Part shown: positions 18,241 through 27,293 of the stretch, in pieces
How positions within the stretch are numbered: the first letter of the stretch is position 1
Layout: every line of letters starts with the position of its first letter
Source: Spirochaetaceae bacterium
GTDB lineage: Bacteria; Spirochaetota; Spirochaetia; Treponematales; Breznakiellaceae
Reading direction: 5' to 3'
DNA length: 51,477 bases
NCBI GenBank assembly: GCA_031276945.1
Contig: JAISMB010000012.1
Span: 1 to 51,477, forward strand
Made by a program: the position numbers and the translations under genes
The notes under the pieces: model-generated
Databases searched by the model: none
The model's input: only the letters and a program-made list of their open reading frames with translations
Told to the model about the DNA's origin: nothing

Positions 18241-21200
18241 TGACTTCCTCAAGGCTTTCTAGCGTGCGCGGATCAAAATCGCATACCATGGCTCGTTTCT
18301 CTTCCCTGATGACGCAGATATTCCTGTCCACGAAAAGTCCTATATCCGCAACCTTGTCAAAAGGCGCGGAGAGGACTACCTGAAAGTCAAACTTCCGCAA
18401 AAGCTGGATACTGCTGATGATCCGCTCGCTGTCCATCTTGGAAAAAGCTTCGTCAAAAATAATGATCCGGGCGGTGTTTGCGTTCTTGTCCCGTCCTATC
18501 CGGTAGAGCTGGGCGAAGGATGCAAGGACGGCAATGTAGAAGGGCGTTTGGGTTTCGCCGCCTGACTTCTTGCCGAAGGTCTTTGAAAGCCGCTGGGATT
18601 CACCTGAGGCGTTGATAACCTCAAGGTCGAAGGACAGGTAGGTGCGATAATCGGTGAAGGTCCTGACCCGCTTTTCATAATCGTCCCGATTTTCTCTGCG
18701 CTTGCCGCCGTCTCCCTCATTGGTGATAAGGGAAAAAATCCCACTGAGTTCTTCCTTATATTTGGTGTTGTACTGTCCTGAAAACAGGTTATAGCCTCCT
18801 TCGAGGAGCATGGGGTCGGTAATCATGTCGTAGTACCGTCGGTATTCAGGATTGGGGACGATCCTAAAACGGTACGTATCCTCTCCAAAGGGAATCATTT
18901 TCAGGGCGCTGTTGAGCTCATCTATCCGCCGTTTTGCATCAAATATGTTGCTCTGAAGGCGGCTTAAGAAATCTTCCTGAAATTGCTCATAGGCTTTGGT
19001 TCGGGCATCCTCTATTTTTGTCCGGTACTCAGGAAGCCTTATCTCGCTTAATTCACGCCATGCCTTGCTAAAGGCTTCGTTATCCGTAGCGGCGGTGTCA
19101 TAGCCCATTTTATATTTTTCATTGTATTGCCGCCTCAGTTCTCTGAGTTCGCCCCAAAACCCCTCCTTCGCATTTTTAGCTCTGGTAAGTATCCGAGGGA
19201 AAGCCTGCACTATGGCTGCCGGACTGCTCCGTTCCCGTAGTTCGCTTCGATACCGGGGATCTCCTGTGGTTTCTATCCATGCGTTCTCGTATTTTTGCGC
19301 CATAGCATTTTTCTTACCGGCAAGTTGCTCTTCGAGTTTCGGGATAGTCTCTTTTTCAATAACCCGCCGCTTTTCTGTCTTGGTACTGTGCTGGTCTCTC
19401 TGTTCTATAAGCCAATGCTCCTGCTCCTTTATCTCACGACGGATGGAAGCCAGCCGTTCCGTTAAAACTATGATGGCGCTTTGGTCAGTTTTAGCCAGTT
19501 TCTGTTCTAAGCCGGCGATTTCTGCTTCCAGCCGGGGTATGGTCTGAACTTTTTGCGCCGCACTCATAAACCGCGCCGGCTCATCGTCCCCCGGCAGGGG
19601 AATAGCATGCACCGGCTTAACGATACACTGCAATTCATCGAGGGCGGCAATTTTTGCTTCGAGCCGTTCCAGCTCTTGCTGGGCAGCTTCAAGACGTTTG
19701 AGGATCGCTTCTTTGCCGATGGCAGGTCGGGACCAGCGTTCGGGATCAATCGCCTGAAGTACAAAGCCCTGATAGAGCATCCCATCGCTGGTAAGGGCGG
19801 TCCTGAAACGGCGCAGTTCAGCGGCGGTTTCGCATTTCATCACCCGTCCCAGAGTATAGTCCAGAAAAAGCCGCACATGCGGATTCTCCGTGGTAAGTTC
19901 TTCTGCGAGGCTTTCCGGTTCCGCTTTGGGATTGAGCTTTTCAATTTTTTCGATGTCAACGATACCGGTTCTGTAAACGCGCCGTTCATGTTTAATGGCG
20001 TTGTATATCTGGAGGGCGGCGGGAAAATATTGCGGTGGGACAATCAAGTAAAATTTCTGCGTGCTTAGGTAAGCCTCTATGACATTGCGCCAGCGCGGAA
20101 GAGGAATCTCCGCCGCCTCCGCAAGGATAAGCACCGGGATAAGTTGTCCGGTTTCAAGCCGCAGCCGTTCCGCGACGATTTCTTTCAGGTCAAGAGCATC
20201 CTGCGGGAAAGGATATATACCTTTTTCCAGCGCACGTTTTTGTTCTCGTAGCTCGGTACACCGCCGCTTTAGCTCTATTCGTTTCTCATCACTATGGTCG
20301 AGCAGAACCCCCGCATTGGTACGAATACTGTCCGCTTTCTTTACCAAAGAACGGAACGCCTCTTCTCCCCAAGCTGTAACGGCATGGGGATCGGCGGAAT
20401 CGACCGGTTTCGGCGCGGCGGTAAAGCCACAAGCTTCGTCGCGTATGCTGCTTATACGCTGGGAGAAGACAGCATCGAATGTATCGGCAGTGATTCCGCC
20501 CTCCAAGGCTAAAGGCTCCACAGCGGAATTCCACGCTTCCAGCACTGCCACAAATTTTCGGGAGATAGCGTTGAATGTTTCTTTTATGAAGTCTCTCTCA
20601 GCTTTCCGTTCACGAATATCTTTTTCCAGACGGTCCACAAATTGGGCGGTCTCGTTATCCAGACGCTGCCTACGCAGTTCATGCTCCTCCTCCCGCAGAG
20701 CATCAAGCCGCTGGCTCCCCTCCGTGATGGCGGCGTTTGTCTTTTGTATCTCTGCGGCGAGCTTTTCATTCTGTTCCCGCTGGTTTTCAAGGGCGGCGAT
20801 TGTTATATCCCGTTCTGAACGGTCAATAAAGTAGGCGTACAGCGTTTCATGCTGGCGTTGGGTATCGTAGCATTCCCAGATGCGGTTAATCTCTTCAAGC
20901 TGTGTCAGCCGTTCCCGAAGCATCGCCTCTTCATCCTCAAGCTGGGTATAATTGCGGATATTATCCTGCATCTCCTCGATATTCACAGGCTCATGGGTAT
21001 CGCAGACAAACTCGGAGATAAATTTCTGTATATCCACATTGGGGTCGAAGGACACCGCTTTTTTGAGCAACTGACCGAACCGAGTCTGAAGCCCTCCGAG
21101 CTTACCGTAAAAGTCCTGCCTGAAAACCTGATTGGTGTCGGTCGTAAGACCGTTCTGCCCGTACTCCTCCCGTATAAAAGCGCGGACAGCGGCAATGTCT

Positions 21201-21634
21201 AGGGGTGTCTGGTTCACCGTAAAGGTATTATCCGGCAGGGGACCGTTAAAACGAAAAAACATCCGTTGCATATCATTTTCGGAATAGACGTCAAAACAAC
21301 AGCCGGCGGTAAAAAAGGCGTTTTTCGCATCATCAAAGAATTCCATGACGATGAAGCTGGTAAACCGTCCGCTCCGCAGGCTTTTGAAGCCCTCTTCATC
21401 ATCTCCCAATTCACCCAAGAGATAGCCCTTCAGGGTGCGGCTGCTCCTTCCGCTGGCGGCTTTGTTAAAAAACGTCCCCGAAGTATCCCCGAGGAGCAGA
21501 ATCTGCATGGCGTCTATGATGGTGGATTTGCCCGACGCGTTTCTCCCCGTAAGGAAATTTATCTTTTCAAATTCAATAATGGTATGGGTAAAGTAATGCC
21601 AATGTATGAGTAGAAGCTTTTTTATCAGTTTCAT
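18227..21634 (-). CDS. jetC: Wadjet system SMC-like ATPase JetC
   Basis: At 1135 residues this is the MukB/SMC-like motor of Wadjet. Walker A GRNASGKST lies at about residues 31-39, long coiled coils flank a hinge-like centre (about residues 450-560), the ABC signature region is KKSGGETQTPFY and Walker B is ARIIIFDEAFSKMD near the C-terminus. With JetA and JetB it would extrude DNA loops and sense small closed circles. It lies between jetB (8 bases away) and jetD (overlapping). All ATPase motifs are intact. Confidence 0.94.
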   Translation of the reverse strand: MKLIKKLLLIHWHYFTHTIIEFEKINFLTGRNASGKSTIIDAMQILLLGDTSGTFFNKAASGRSSRTLKGYLLGELGDDEEGFKSLRSGRFTSFIVMEFFDDAKNAFFTAGCCFDVYSENDMQRMFFRFNGPLPDNTFTVNQTPLDIAAVRAFIREEYGQNGLTTDTNQVFRQDFYGKLGGLQTRFGQLLKKAVSFDPNVDIQKFISEFVCDTHEPVNIEEMQDNIRNYTQLEDEEAMLRERLTQLEEINRIWECYDTQRQHETLYAYFIDRSERDITIAALENQREQNEKLAAEIQKTNAAITEGSQRLDALREEEHELRRQRLDNETAQFVDRLEKDIRERKAERDFIKETFNAISRKFVAVLEAWNSAVEPLALEGGITADTFDAVFSQRISSIRDEACGFTAAPKPVDSADPHAVTAWGEEAFRSLVKKADSIRTNAGVLLDHSDEKRIELKRRCTELREQKRALEKGIYPFPQDALDLKEIVAERLRLETGQLIPVLILAEAAEIPLPRWRNVIEAYLSTQKFYLIVPPQYFPAALQIYNAIKHERRVYRTGIVDIEKIEKLNPKAEPESLAEELTTENPHVRLFLDYTLGRVMKCETAAELRRFRTALTSDGMLYQGFVLQAIDPERWSRPAIGKEAILKRLEAAQQELERLEAKIAALDELQCIVKPVHAIPLPGDDEPARFMSAAQKVQTIPRLEAEIAGLEQKLAKTDQSAIIVLTERLASIRREIKEQEHWLIEQRDQHSTKTEKRRVIEKETIPKLEEQLAGKKNAMAQKYENAWIETTGDPRYRSELRERSSPAAIVQAFPRILTRAKNAKEGFWGELRELRRQYNEKYKMGYDTAATDNEAFSKAWRELSEIRLPEYRTKIEDARTKAYEQFQEDFLSRLQSNIFDAKRRIDELNSALKMIPFGEDTYRFRIVPNPEYRRYYDMITDPMLLEGGYNLFSGQYNTKYKEELSGIFSLITNEGDGGKRRENRDDYEKRVRTFTDYRTYLSFDLEVINASGESQRLSKTFGKKSGGETQTPFYIAVLASFAQLYRIGRDKNANTARIIIFDEAFSKMDSERIISSIQLLRKFDFQVVLSAPFDKVADIGLFVDRNICVIREEKRAMVCDFDPRTLESLEEVNARQ

Positions 21635-21642
21635 AGCTGCGC

Positions 21643-22284
21643 TTATCCTCCGGTTTCCTCGTCTGTTTGATTTTTCGCTCCACTTGTCTTCAATTCCTCC
21701 ACCTTCTTTTTCACCTCATTGATAGTACGATTGGAAATGATTGAAAGCACCGAGGGGAGAATAAGGAAATGGTTCCCGTCTCCGCTCCAGGGAGCGGTCT
21801 CCATTTTCTGTATAATATTAAAATGAGCCAGGGTACGCTGGGCTTCTATCCTATCTTTTTGCGTGGTCCGCTTTTTGTCCAGAACTTCGAGGGTATTCAT
21901 TTCTCCGATTACCTCCGAGGTGCTGGTTTTGACTATGTGAAACCTGCCGGCTTCTTCCCTGCCTTTCTCATAAATCAGCCGGCAGATATAAAGGAAGAGG
22001 GTGGTAAAACGGTTAAGCTGCAGGCGGTTATGGGCGTTCTTGTTGGAAAGGGATATGATGCCATAATGGTCGTCCTTTTCAAGACGCCAGTCTGAAAGTG
22101 CAAAGTACTCCTCAAAGAGGGGAAATAATCGGGACACGAGCTGGTAATCCCGGTTGGGCAGGGTCATGTGCTGGGAAGGCTGGTATTCGTGGCGCACCAG
22201 ATAGGTGTGGGAGAGCAGGTAATTTGCCATACGGCGAAAATCCTCTTTCTCGTTGCTACTGAGTTTCTCGAATTCTTCAAGCAT
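21643..22284 (-). CDS. jetB: Wadjet system protein JetB (KITE-like, DUF4194)
   Basis: The 213-residue protein matches the DUF4194/MksE-type KITE subunit that dimerises and bridges JetA and JetC. It has two winged-helix-like parts: FRRMANYLLSHTYLVRH ... YQLVSRLFPLFEEYFALSDW, and NRFTTLFLYICRLIYEKGREE. Its ATG overlaps the jetA stop codon by 8 bases. The lysine-rich end (EVKKKVEELKTSGAKNQTDEE) is probably disordered. Confidence 0.88.
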   Translation of the reverse strand: MLEEFEKLSSNEKEDFRRMANYLLSHTYLVRHEYQPSQHMTLPNRDYQLVSRLFPLFEEYFALSDWRLEKDDHYGIISLSNKNAHNRLQLNRFTTLFLYICRLIYEKGREEAGRFHIVKTSTSEVIGEMNTLEVLDKKRTTQKDRIEAQRTLAHFNIIQKMETAPWSGDGNHFLILPSVLSIISNRTINEVKKKVEELKTSGAKNQTDEETGG

Positions 22285-23719
22285 GACCTTTTCTCCCTTT
22301 TTTGCGGAACTCCATCTTGGGGATACGATAGCCGTTCCGTTCTATTCGTCCTCCGTGCAGACTTACCGTATAGCCTTCTAGTTCTCGGCAGCGGATAAGG
22401 GCAAAGATGAGCAGTATGAAATCGGTGTCATCCTCAACCGGAATCTCTTCGCTTGCAACGACAGCCTCTCCCGCCTTATCCAGAACGGCGGTGGAAAAAA
22501 GCCCTTCCACAAAGCGGCGTATCCTATCCAGAGAGTAAAGGTTTTTCAATTCCTCCTTAAGCCGCGCAAGCGCGTTGTCCGCAAAACTGCCCCGGTCGGC
22601 TATTTGAAGAACTTCCTTGTTCAGCCTACGGGTCTGGGAGTCTTTGCGAAAAACAGAGTCAGCATCCAGAAAATACTGGCGGTTAACGCTGATATTCACC
22701 TCAAGCAGAGCGCCAATCCGGTCCCGCGCTTCACCCGACGCCTTCCCATAAGCTTTGAGAATGTCTAGAACTTTGCCTTTGACGCTCTGATCCGCCGCCA
22801 TCATGTAGGTCATTTTATCAATAGAGTTTTTTACATAGGCATGGTAGCGCCGGTCTATCTCGTCCGTGGTCTTGTCCAGATTTTCATATACCTCCATTGT
22901 ATAATGGATGGCGGAAAGGATTTCCTCCTGCGCCTCTTCCTCGGTCTTGTATTTCCGCACCTCTTGAGCCCGTTCCCGCATTCCCGCAATAAGCCCTTCG
23001 TTCTCCAGAATGGCTGCGAGAATATCCTGTACCGGCGCCCGGTAGCGGTGAATGGAATCCATGGTTTTAATTGGATGATATATACGGTCAGCGAGGGGCT
23101 TGAATTGTTCAAAATGGCTCTCCAACAGTTCGTTCACGCTGCTTTGCACCGGTATTCGTTTCAGGTAGCCGCGGATGTTATGATAAAAAGTTTTCAGTTC
23201 AGAGGTGAGCTGTTCGGTATTCCGTCTGGCTGTGATGAGCGCGTTAAACATCTCCCATGGACCTTCCTGCACGGCTTGTTTGAGTGCCGAATATGTTGAG
23301 TAAACGAGGGAATTGTACTCGTGGACTCTCTCATCACGCAGCTCGTCCAAGAGCCGCATCACCCGGATAGCGTAATCGCGGGGCGTGATGATCTCGGTAA
23401 AGGTTCCGTCCATTTCCTCTTTGTCAATCCAACCGGTCTGTATGAACCGGTTTAGGATAAGTCGGGCTTTGCTCTGCGCGGTCAACCCACCTGCCCCCTG
23501 AGCCGTGTCAGGCATATCCTGACTTTTATCCTCCGCTTCGAGGATAAAGACCCGATCTTCAATAAGGGCAATGAGCGAGGCAATATAATCATCCACCCGT
23601 ATAACAAGACCGTTTTTAAGAAAATCATTGAGCAGCATAAGGGCGTCAAAATAAATCTCCCGGTTTCCCGATGAGAGGAGGGAAAAGAAATTACCCGGAA
23701 TAAGGCTGAACAGATTCAT
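22277..23719 (-). CDS. jetA: Wadjet system kleisin subunit JetA
   Basis: This protein (about 480 residues) begins MNLFSLIPGNFFSLLSSGNR, a typical JetA opening, followed by a winged-helix segment (LILNRFIQTGWIDKEE), a long helical middle and a C-terminal winged-helix end with DTDFILLIFALIRC. It is the kleisin that closes the JetC ring. The frame is open up to 23767; 23719 was chosen because family members start at this sequence, though neither start has a strong ribosome site. First gene of jetABCD on the minus strand. The family resembles DUF5716-type JetA proteins; the Wadjet subtype is left open. Confidence 0.88.
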   Translation of the reverse strand: MNLFSLIPGNFFSLLSSGNREIYFDALMLLNDFLKNGLVIRVDDYIASLIALIEDRVFILEAEDKSQDMPDTAQGAGGLTAQSKARLILNRFIQTGWIDKEEMDGTFTEIITPRDYAIRVMRLLDELRDERVHEYNSLVYSTYSALKQAVQEGPWEMFNALITARRNTEQLTSELKTFYHNIRGYLKRIPVQSSVNELLESHFEQFKPLADRIYHPIKTMDSIHRYRAPVQDILAAILENEGLIAGMRERAQEVRKYKTEEEAQEEILSAIHYTMEVYENLDKTTDEIDRRYHAYVKNSIDKMTYMMAADQSVKGKVLDILKAYGKASGEARDRIGALLEVNISVNRQYFLDADSVFRKDSQTRRLNKEVLQIADRGSFADNALARLKEELKNLYSLDRIRRFVEGLFSTAVLDKAGEAVVASEEIPVEDDTDFILLIFALIRCRELEGYTVSLHGGRIERNGYRIPKMEFRKKGRKGHA

Positions 23720-23795
23720 AGAAACCAAGTATACCATCCTTTCCCGATATTTACTAGGGAATGTCATTAAAAGGACAGACTTCTAATTTTGACGG

Positions 23796-23807
23796 CGAGG
23801 TCTGACC
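23796..23807. repeat. Dispersed motif GAGGTCTGACCTA upstream of jetA
   Basis: A copy of the AGGTC-T-GACCT palindrome lies between the wadjet operon and the IS5-type wreck, in the same sequence context (TTTGACGGCGAGGTCTGACCT) as the first unit of the 3781 array. Confidence 0.8.
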
Positions 23808-23812
23808 TAATG

Positions 23813-24243
23813 ATGGCGAAGGACAATCGACGGTTTATCAACGGCGGTATCGTGGATTATCAGAACCGGCGCTCCAGCGCCGACGCTTTTGCCGCTGGCG
23901 GGGATAGGGGTATGTGGAAAAGCATAGCACAGTCCCTGCGGACGGATGTATAGCGGTCGGAGGCAATCAAATGATAGGGCGTACAAAAGAGGGCTGAATA
24001 CCAAAATCCATCTTTCTACAGATTAATAAGGGAAAGCCAGTGCGTATCATCCTTTCAGTAGGGCAGGATGCGGATTGCGCCTCTGCGCTGCGCTTAACTG
24101 AGGGTTTGCCGATAGAGGGTATGACGTGAACCAGATAATGGACAACACCGCCTGTTCAAGAGGCATTGAATGAGTGATCCCGTCCAAGCGAAAGCGGACG
24201 AAGCAACGGTACTATGACAAAGAGCTGTATAAGGAGCGCTAAA
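23813..24243 (+). pseudogene. IS5-family transposase remnant
   Basis: Reading the plus strand across several frames gives pieces in the correct order for an IS5-type transposase: DNRRFINGGIV, IRTGAP, GMWKSIAQ, IGRTKEG, LNTKIHLSTD, GKPVRIILSVGQDADCASAL, and finally KRKRTKQRYYDKELYKER at the C-terminal DDE region. Stops and frameshifts separate nearly every piece, so it is dead. The fragment ends exactly where a 114-bp direct repeat begins. Confidence 0.75.
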
Positions 24244-24357
24244 GCATGTATTGCGGTGGCTCAGACAGTGCAGAGGTAGTGCTACTCGCTCTGATTCCTT
24301 TCCTGCCGCTCTCTATCTCAGATCTATCTTCCTCGCCTCTTTGAGGATACCCTTAGA
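24244..24357. repeat. Direct repeat copy A (about 114 bp)
   Basis: The stretch starts GCATGTATTGCGGTGGCTCA and ends in CGCCTCTTTGA plus a short tail. It recurs at 24825-24943 with only a few substitutions and a 4-base insertion. The two copies bracket the 21-bp tandem array and 280 bp of unassigned DNA. Confidence 0.9.
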
Positions 24358-24545
24358 ATGATTCAGTTCTGCCACAGAATGATTCAATTCTGCCATAGAA
24401 TGATTCAATTCTGCCATAGAATGATTCAGTTCTGCCACAGAATGATTCAATTCTGCCATAGAATGATTCAGTTCTGCCACAGAATGATTCAGTTCTGCCA
24501 TAGAATGATTCAGTTCTGCCACAGAATGATTCAGTTCTGTCATGG
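24355..24545. repeat. Tandem array of nine 21-bp units, core GAATGATTC
   Basis: Units of the form AGAATGATTCAGTTCTGCCA plus one base repeat nine times with alternations (CAC/CAT, CAGTT/CAATT). Each unit has the palindrome GAAT-G-ATTC and the wider dyad CAGAA-N8-TTCTG. Frames without stops exist on both strands (for example a minus-strand heptad AELNHSV), but none has a ribosome site, so the array is treated as non-coding. Its left edge joins direct repeat copy A. Confidence 0.93.
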
Positions 24546-24824
24546 AATGCAAGACTCGAGCTGCACGAGCTTAGAACTGTATTCGTATTCCTATGGAATT
24601 GAGCGTGCAATAAAAAGCAATCGTATCAGGCTGTCAGGTCTTATGCAGTAATTGATTAAAATCACGCCCGACCGTTGTGCCTATCAATGCTCAGGCTAGG
24701 GCTTCCGAAAACCAATGCACATCAACCGTTACGCCCCGTCCAATATTGGTCGGAAAAACAGAGGGGCGATAGTTCTGCTGCCGCACTGTAGGTTCAAACG
24801 ATAGGTAGGCACGATGGTATATGA
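24546..24824. other. Unassigned DNA between array and direct repeat copy B
   Basis: About 280 bases with no convincing gene, hairpin or recognised element. Some of it may be further decayed mobile DNA. Confidence 0.4.
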
Positions 24825-24943
24825 GCATGTATTGCGGTGGCTCAGACAGTGCAGAGGTAGTGCTACGTGCTCTGATTCCTTTCCTGCCTGCCGCTCTCTA
24901 TTTCAGAGCTATCTTCTTCGCCTCTTTGATGACACACCCTAGA
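24825..24943. repeat. Direct repeat copy B (about 119 bp)
   Basis: Second copy of the sequence at 24244-24357, same orientation. It ends about 50 bases before the TAXI receptor gene, so it forms the distal upstream region of that gene. Confidence 0.9.
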
Positions 24944-24994
24944 CAAAGTTGCATAAAATGTGTATAAATTTTCATAAATTCTAAGGAGGATTTT

Positions 24995-25948
24995 ATGAAA
25001 AACATTATCGTCGTATCAGTTATTATGATGGCAGTCAGTACCGCCGTTTTTGCAAAAGGCAGTACTCAGCAGCAGCAGCAAATCCGTATGGCAACAGGCG
25101 GCAATACCGGCACGTACTATGCTTACGGGTCTGCCGTCGGACAGATTCTGCAAGAGAAAATCAAAATTCCCATCACAATTCAATCAACCGGTGCATCAAA
25201 AGCAAATATTCAGCTTATTGCGGCTGGTGAAGTGGAACTTGCCATTGTACAAAACGATGTTATGGACTATGCTTACCGAGGTACTGAGCTTTTTACCGGC
25301 GAGCAGATACAGGCATTTTCATCTCTAGCCGCTCTCTATGCTGAAGTATGCCAAGTCGTTGCCGGTTCATCCGGTATTACCAGCATAGCCGAATTAAAAG
25401 GCAAAAGAGTTTCAGTCGGTGATGCCGGAAGCGGCGTTGAATTCAATGCAAAACAGATTTTGGCAGTCTACGGCATTACCTTTGCCGAGATTGATAAGCA
25501 GAATCTCAGCTTTGCCGCCTCAGCCGATGCGCTGCGTGATGGCAAAATAGACGCATTTTTCTGTACAGCCGGCGCTCCAACAACGGCTGTCGTTGATTTA
25601 GCTATTGGCAAAGATATTGTACTTTTGGAAATTGATGATGCCCATGCGGCGCAGCTTATGAAAGACTATCCTTTCTATACTAAGTATCCTATTCCAGCCG
25701 GCAGCTATCGCGGTGTAACCAAAGACGTACAGACTGTAGCGGTTAAGGCGACTTTTATCGTCAGTAACAAAGTCTCTGAAGAGACGGTTTACCTCTTGAC
25801 TAAAAACTTGATTGAAAGCCAGAAAGACATTCAAAACGCCCATGCTAAAGGCGCAGAATTATCAGCAGCTTATGCAGTCAGCGGTATATCAGTACCATTC
25901 CATGCAGGAGCGGCGCGCTATTTCAAAGAAATCGGAGCTATACAGTAG
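24995..25948 (+). CDS. TAXI-family TRAP transporter solute-binding protein
   Basis: This 317-residue periplasmic receptor has a signal peptide (MKNIIVVSVIMMAVSTAVFA) and the TAXI family pattern: IRMATGGNTGTYYAYGSAVG at the mature N-terminus, TGASKANIQLIAAGEVELAIVQND, and GSGVEFNAKQIL. Such proteins capture small organic acids or amino acids such as glutamate for sodium-driven TRAP import. AAGGAGG precedes the ATG. The DUF1850 gene follows by 40 bases, but the fused TRAP permease that normally completes this set is not in the window. Confidence 0.93.
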   Translation: MKNIIVVSVIMMAVSTAVFAKGSTQQQQQIRMATGGNTGTYYAYGSAVGQILQEKIKIPITIQSTGASKANIQLIAAGEVELAIVQNDVMDYAYRGTELFTGEQIQAFSSLAALYAEVCQVVAGSSGITSIAELKGKRVSVGDAGSGVEFNAKQILAVYGITFAEIDKQNLSFAASADALRDGKIDAFFCTAGAPTTAVVDLAIGKDIVLLEIDDAHAAQLMKDYPFYTKYPIPAGSYRGVTKDVQTVAVKATFIVSNKVSEETVYLLTKNLIESQKDIQNAHAKGAELSAAYAVSGISVPFHAGAARYFKEIGAIQ

Positions 25949-25988
25949 CCTTTGGTAAAAGTGAAAACGGTGGTTTAGCGAGAGGGAT

Positions 25989-26567
25989 ATGCACTATCAA
26001 AAGTTCCCGCTGAAATGGTGGTATGGACTTGCTTTTAATCTTTCCCTCGTCGCGCTGACCTTAGCTGTCATGCTGGTTATTCAGCGCTCTCCGGTAGAGC
26101 TTGTTATTATTGATGCGGCTACCGGTCGTTTATACGGTCGGTGGTCAGTTAAAAACGGCAGCGAATTTGCCGTTGAATTTGTCCATTCAGTCAATCAGAG
26201 CCCTGTTAAAGACACCTTCATGGTGTCTGGCACGACCATTCGTCCGGTGTCAACAAGATTCAAGTCTTTTGGTGCTGGTATGCAGACAGAACTTGAACCG
26301 GGGCAGCGTTTGACCCGCGACGGCGATGCCATGGTTATCACCGGTTTTACTCAATCATTCCGGAAATTGCGCTATATTGTCGGTACTGTTTCTGATCATA
26401 GTCTGTTTATCAACGGCGCAGAGATAAGTCTGCGGGATTTGTGCGGCAAAAATGCCCATCTGGTGATTCGGCTCTACCGCACCGTATTAGGGTTGAGCCC
26501 GGCGAGCCTCTTGCACGAGGTCCAAGCGGCTCACGCATTGGCGTTACAAGGGACAATGCCTTTTTAA
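25989..26567 (+). CDS. DUF1850 domain membrane protein of a TAXI-TRAP locus
   Basis: The 192-residue protein has one N-terminal membrane helix (WWYGLAFNLSLVALTLAVML) and an exterior DUF1850 domain: GSEFAVEFVHSVNQSPVKDTF, FKSFGAGMQTELEPGQRLTR, and SLFINGAEISLRDL. DUF1850 proteins are regularly encoded between TAXI receptors and TRAP permeases, as here. Function is unknown; a structural or substrate-handover role is plausible. A hairpin that looks like a terminator follows 30 bases after the stop. Confidence 0.85.
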   Translation: MHYQKFPLKWWYGLAFNLSLVALTLAVMLVIQRSPVELVIIDAATGRLYGRWSVKNGSEFAVEFVHSVNQSPVKDTFMVSGTTIRPVSTRFKSFGAGMQTELEPGQRLTRDGDAMVITGFTQSFRKLRYIVGTVSDHSLFINGAEISLRDLCGKNAHLVIRLYRTVLGLSPASLLHEVQAAHALALQGTMPF

Positions 26568-26598
26568 GCGTATGCTTCTTGTGCCGGCAGGTGATAGT

Positions 26599-26625
26599 AC
26601 CGCCCGCACAGGGCGGGTTATTTAT
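26599..26625 (+). terminator. Hairpin CCGCCC-GCACA-GGGCGG followed by a T-rich stretch
   Basis: A GC-rich stem CCGCCC/GGGCGG with a 5-base loop is followed by TTATTTATAT. It lies between the DUF1850 stop and the small membrane protein gene, so it would end or attenuate the TAXI transcript before that gene. Confidence 0.65.
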
Positions 26626-26643
26626 ATCTTACGGAGACACATT

Positions 26644-26853
26644 ATGATTGCTATCATTTCAGTACTTTCACTCTTTGTCGTTGCGCCGACAGTGGTTTTT
26701 TCGTTTATTTATCATCTTGAAAAGAATAAAAACGAAATAAGAAAACTCCAGATTCAGAAAGAAATATTAGCATTAGAACTAGAAAAAGAAAAACTGCAGC
26801 TGCTCAAGCTAGAAGCAGAAAGCAAACAATACGACCGTTTAATTAACGGATAA
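26644..26853 (+). CDS. Small single-pass membrane protein with C-terminal coiled coil (paralog 1)
   Basis: A 69-residue protein: N-terminal membrane helix (IAIISVLSLFVVAPTVVFSFIYHL) then a charged heptad-type helix (ILALELEKEKLQLLKLEAE) and the tail SKQYDRLING. Two paralogs lie at 46727-46957 and 47223-47540 with the same order and the same tail (KKYDRIINN, KRYDCIHN). ACGGAG precedes the ATG at 26644; earlier in-frame starts are ignored because the hydrophobic N-terminus starts here. The layout recalls PspB, but no family can be named. Confidence 0.75.
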   Translation: MIAIISVLSLFVVAPTVVFSFIYHLEKNKNEIRKLQIQKEILALELEKEKLQLLKLEAESKQYDRLING

Positions 26854-26902
26854 AATCCAGAGAGCCTGTCGTCTCAGGGCGCGTGTTCTTGAGCCGGTAC
26901 TT

Positions 26903-27289
26903 TTACCTCTGTGCTGCCGTCAATTCAAGATAGGCTAATTCAGCCAAGCCAAAATCAGCATTTCTGCTGAAATCCTGAGCATACTCATCGTAGAGCATAT
27001 CTTCGTACATTTTGCCGGCAAAGCTTTCATCAATAAATCCAGATTTTTGAATGGTACTCCGCATACTATTCAGCAGATTTTTAATTAGAAACGTCTCTAA
27101 AGCCTCGCATTGCTCATAGAGCTTATCCGTTTTATCAATCACCGGCTTTTTTGCGCCATCTGATGCGGCACTGTTTTTCTCAAGTAATGCTGAGAAGGTC
27201 GTTCCGGTCTGTGCCGCTTTTTCTAATGCCGGAGCCGGCGTAAAGCGCCCTGCATCGAGGTAGAGCGCGCTTATGGTTTCAAGTTTCAT
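26903..27289 (-). CDS. Flagellar rod-binding protein, FlgJ N-terminal-domain type
   Basis: The 128-residue protein carries the rod-binding FlgJ domain: LYEQCEALETFLIKNLLNSMRST, followed by SGFIDESFAGKMYEDMLYDEYAQDFS and FGLAELAYLEL. It lacks the peptidoglycan hydrolase domain of enterobacterial FlgJ, as is usual in spirochetes, and should help assemble the rod of the periplasmic flagellum. It is not surrounded by flagellar genes here; a TnpB remnant ends 5 bases before its start codon, so its promoter region has been altered by insertion. Confidence 0.85.
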   Translation of the reverse strand: MKLETISALYLDAGRFTPAPALEKAAQTGTTFSALLEKNSAASDGAKKPVIDKTDKLYEQCEALETFLIKNLLNSMRSTIQKSGFIDESFAGKMYEDMLYDEYAQDFSRNADFGLAELAYLELTAAQR

Positions 27290-27293
27290 ACGT

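Noticed and set aside
24313-24651. Heptad-repeat proteins on both strands of the second array
   Set aside because: Both strands are open only because the unit lacks stops; no ribosome site and no extension into unique sequence that looks coding.
24781-24830. tRNA-like GGTTCAAACG segment
   Set aside because: No acceptor stem or anticodon arm can be drawn around it. No tRNA or rRNA gene was found in the window.
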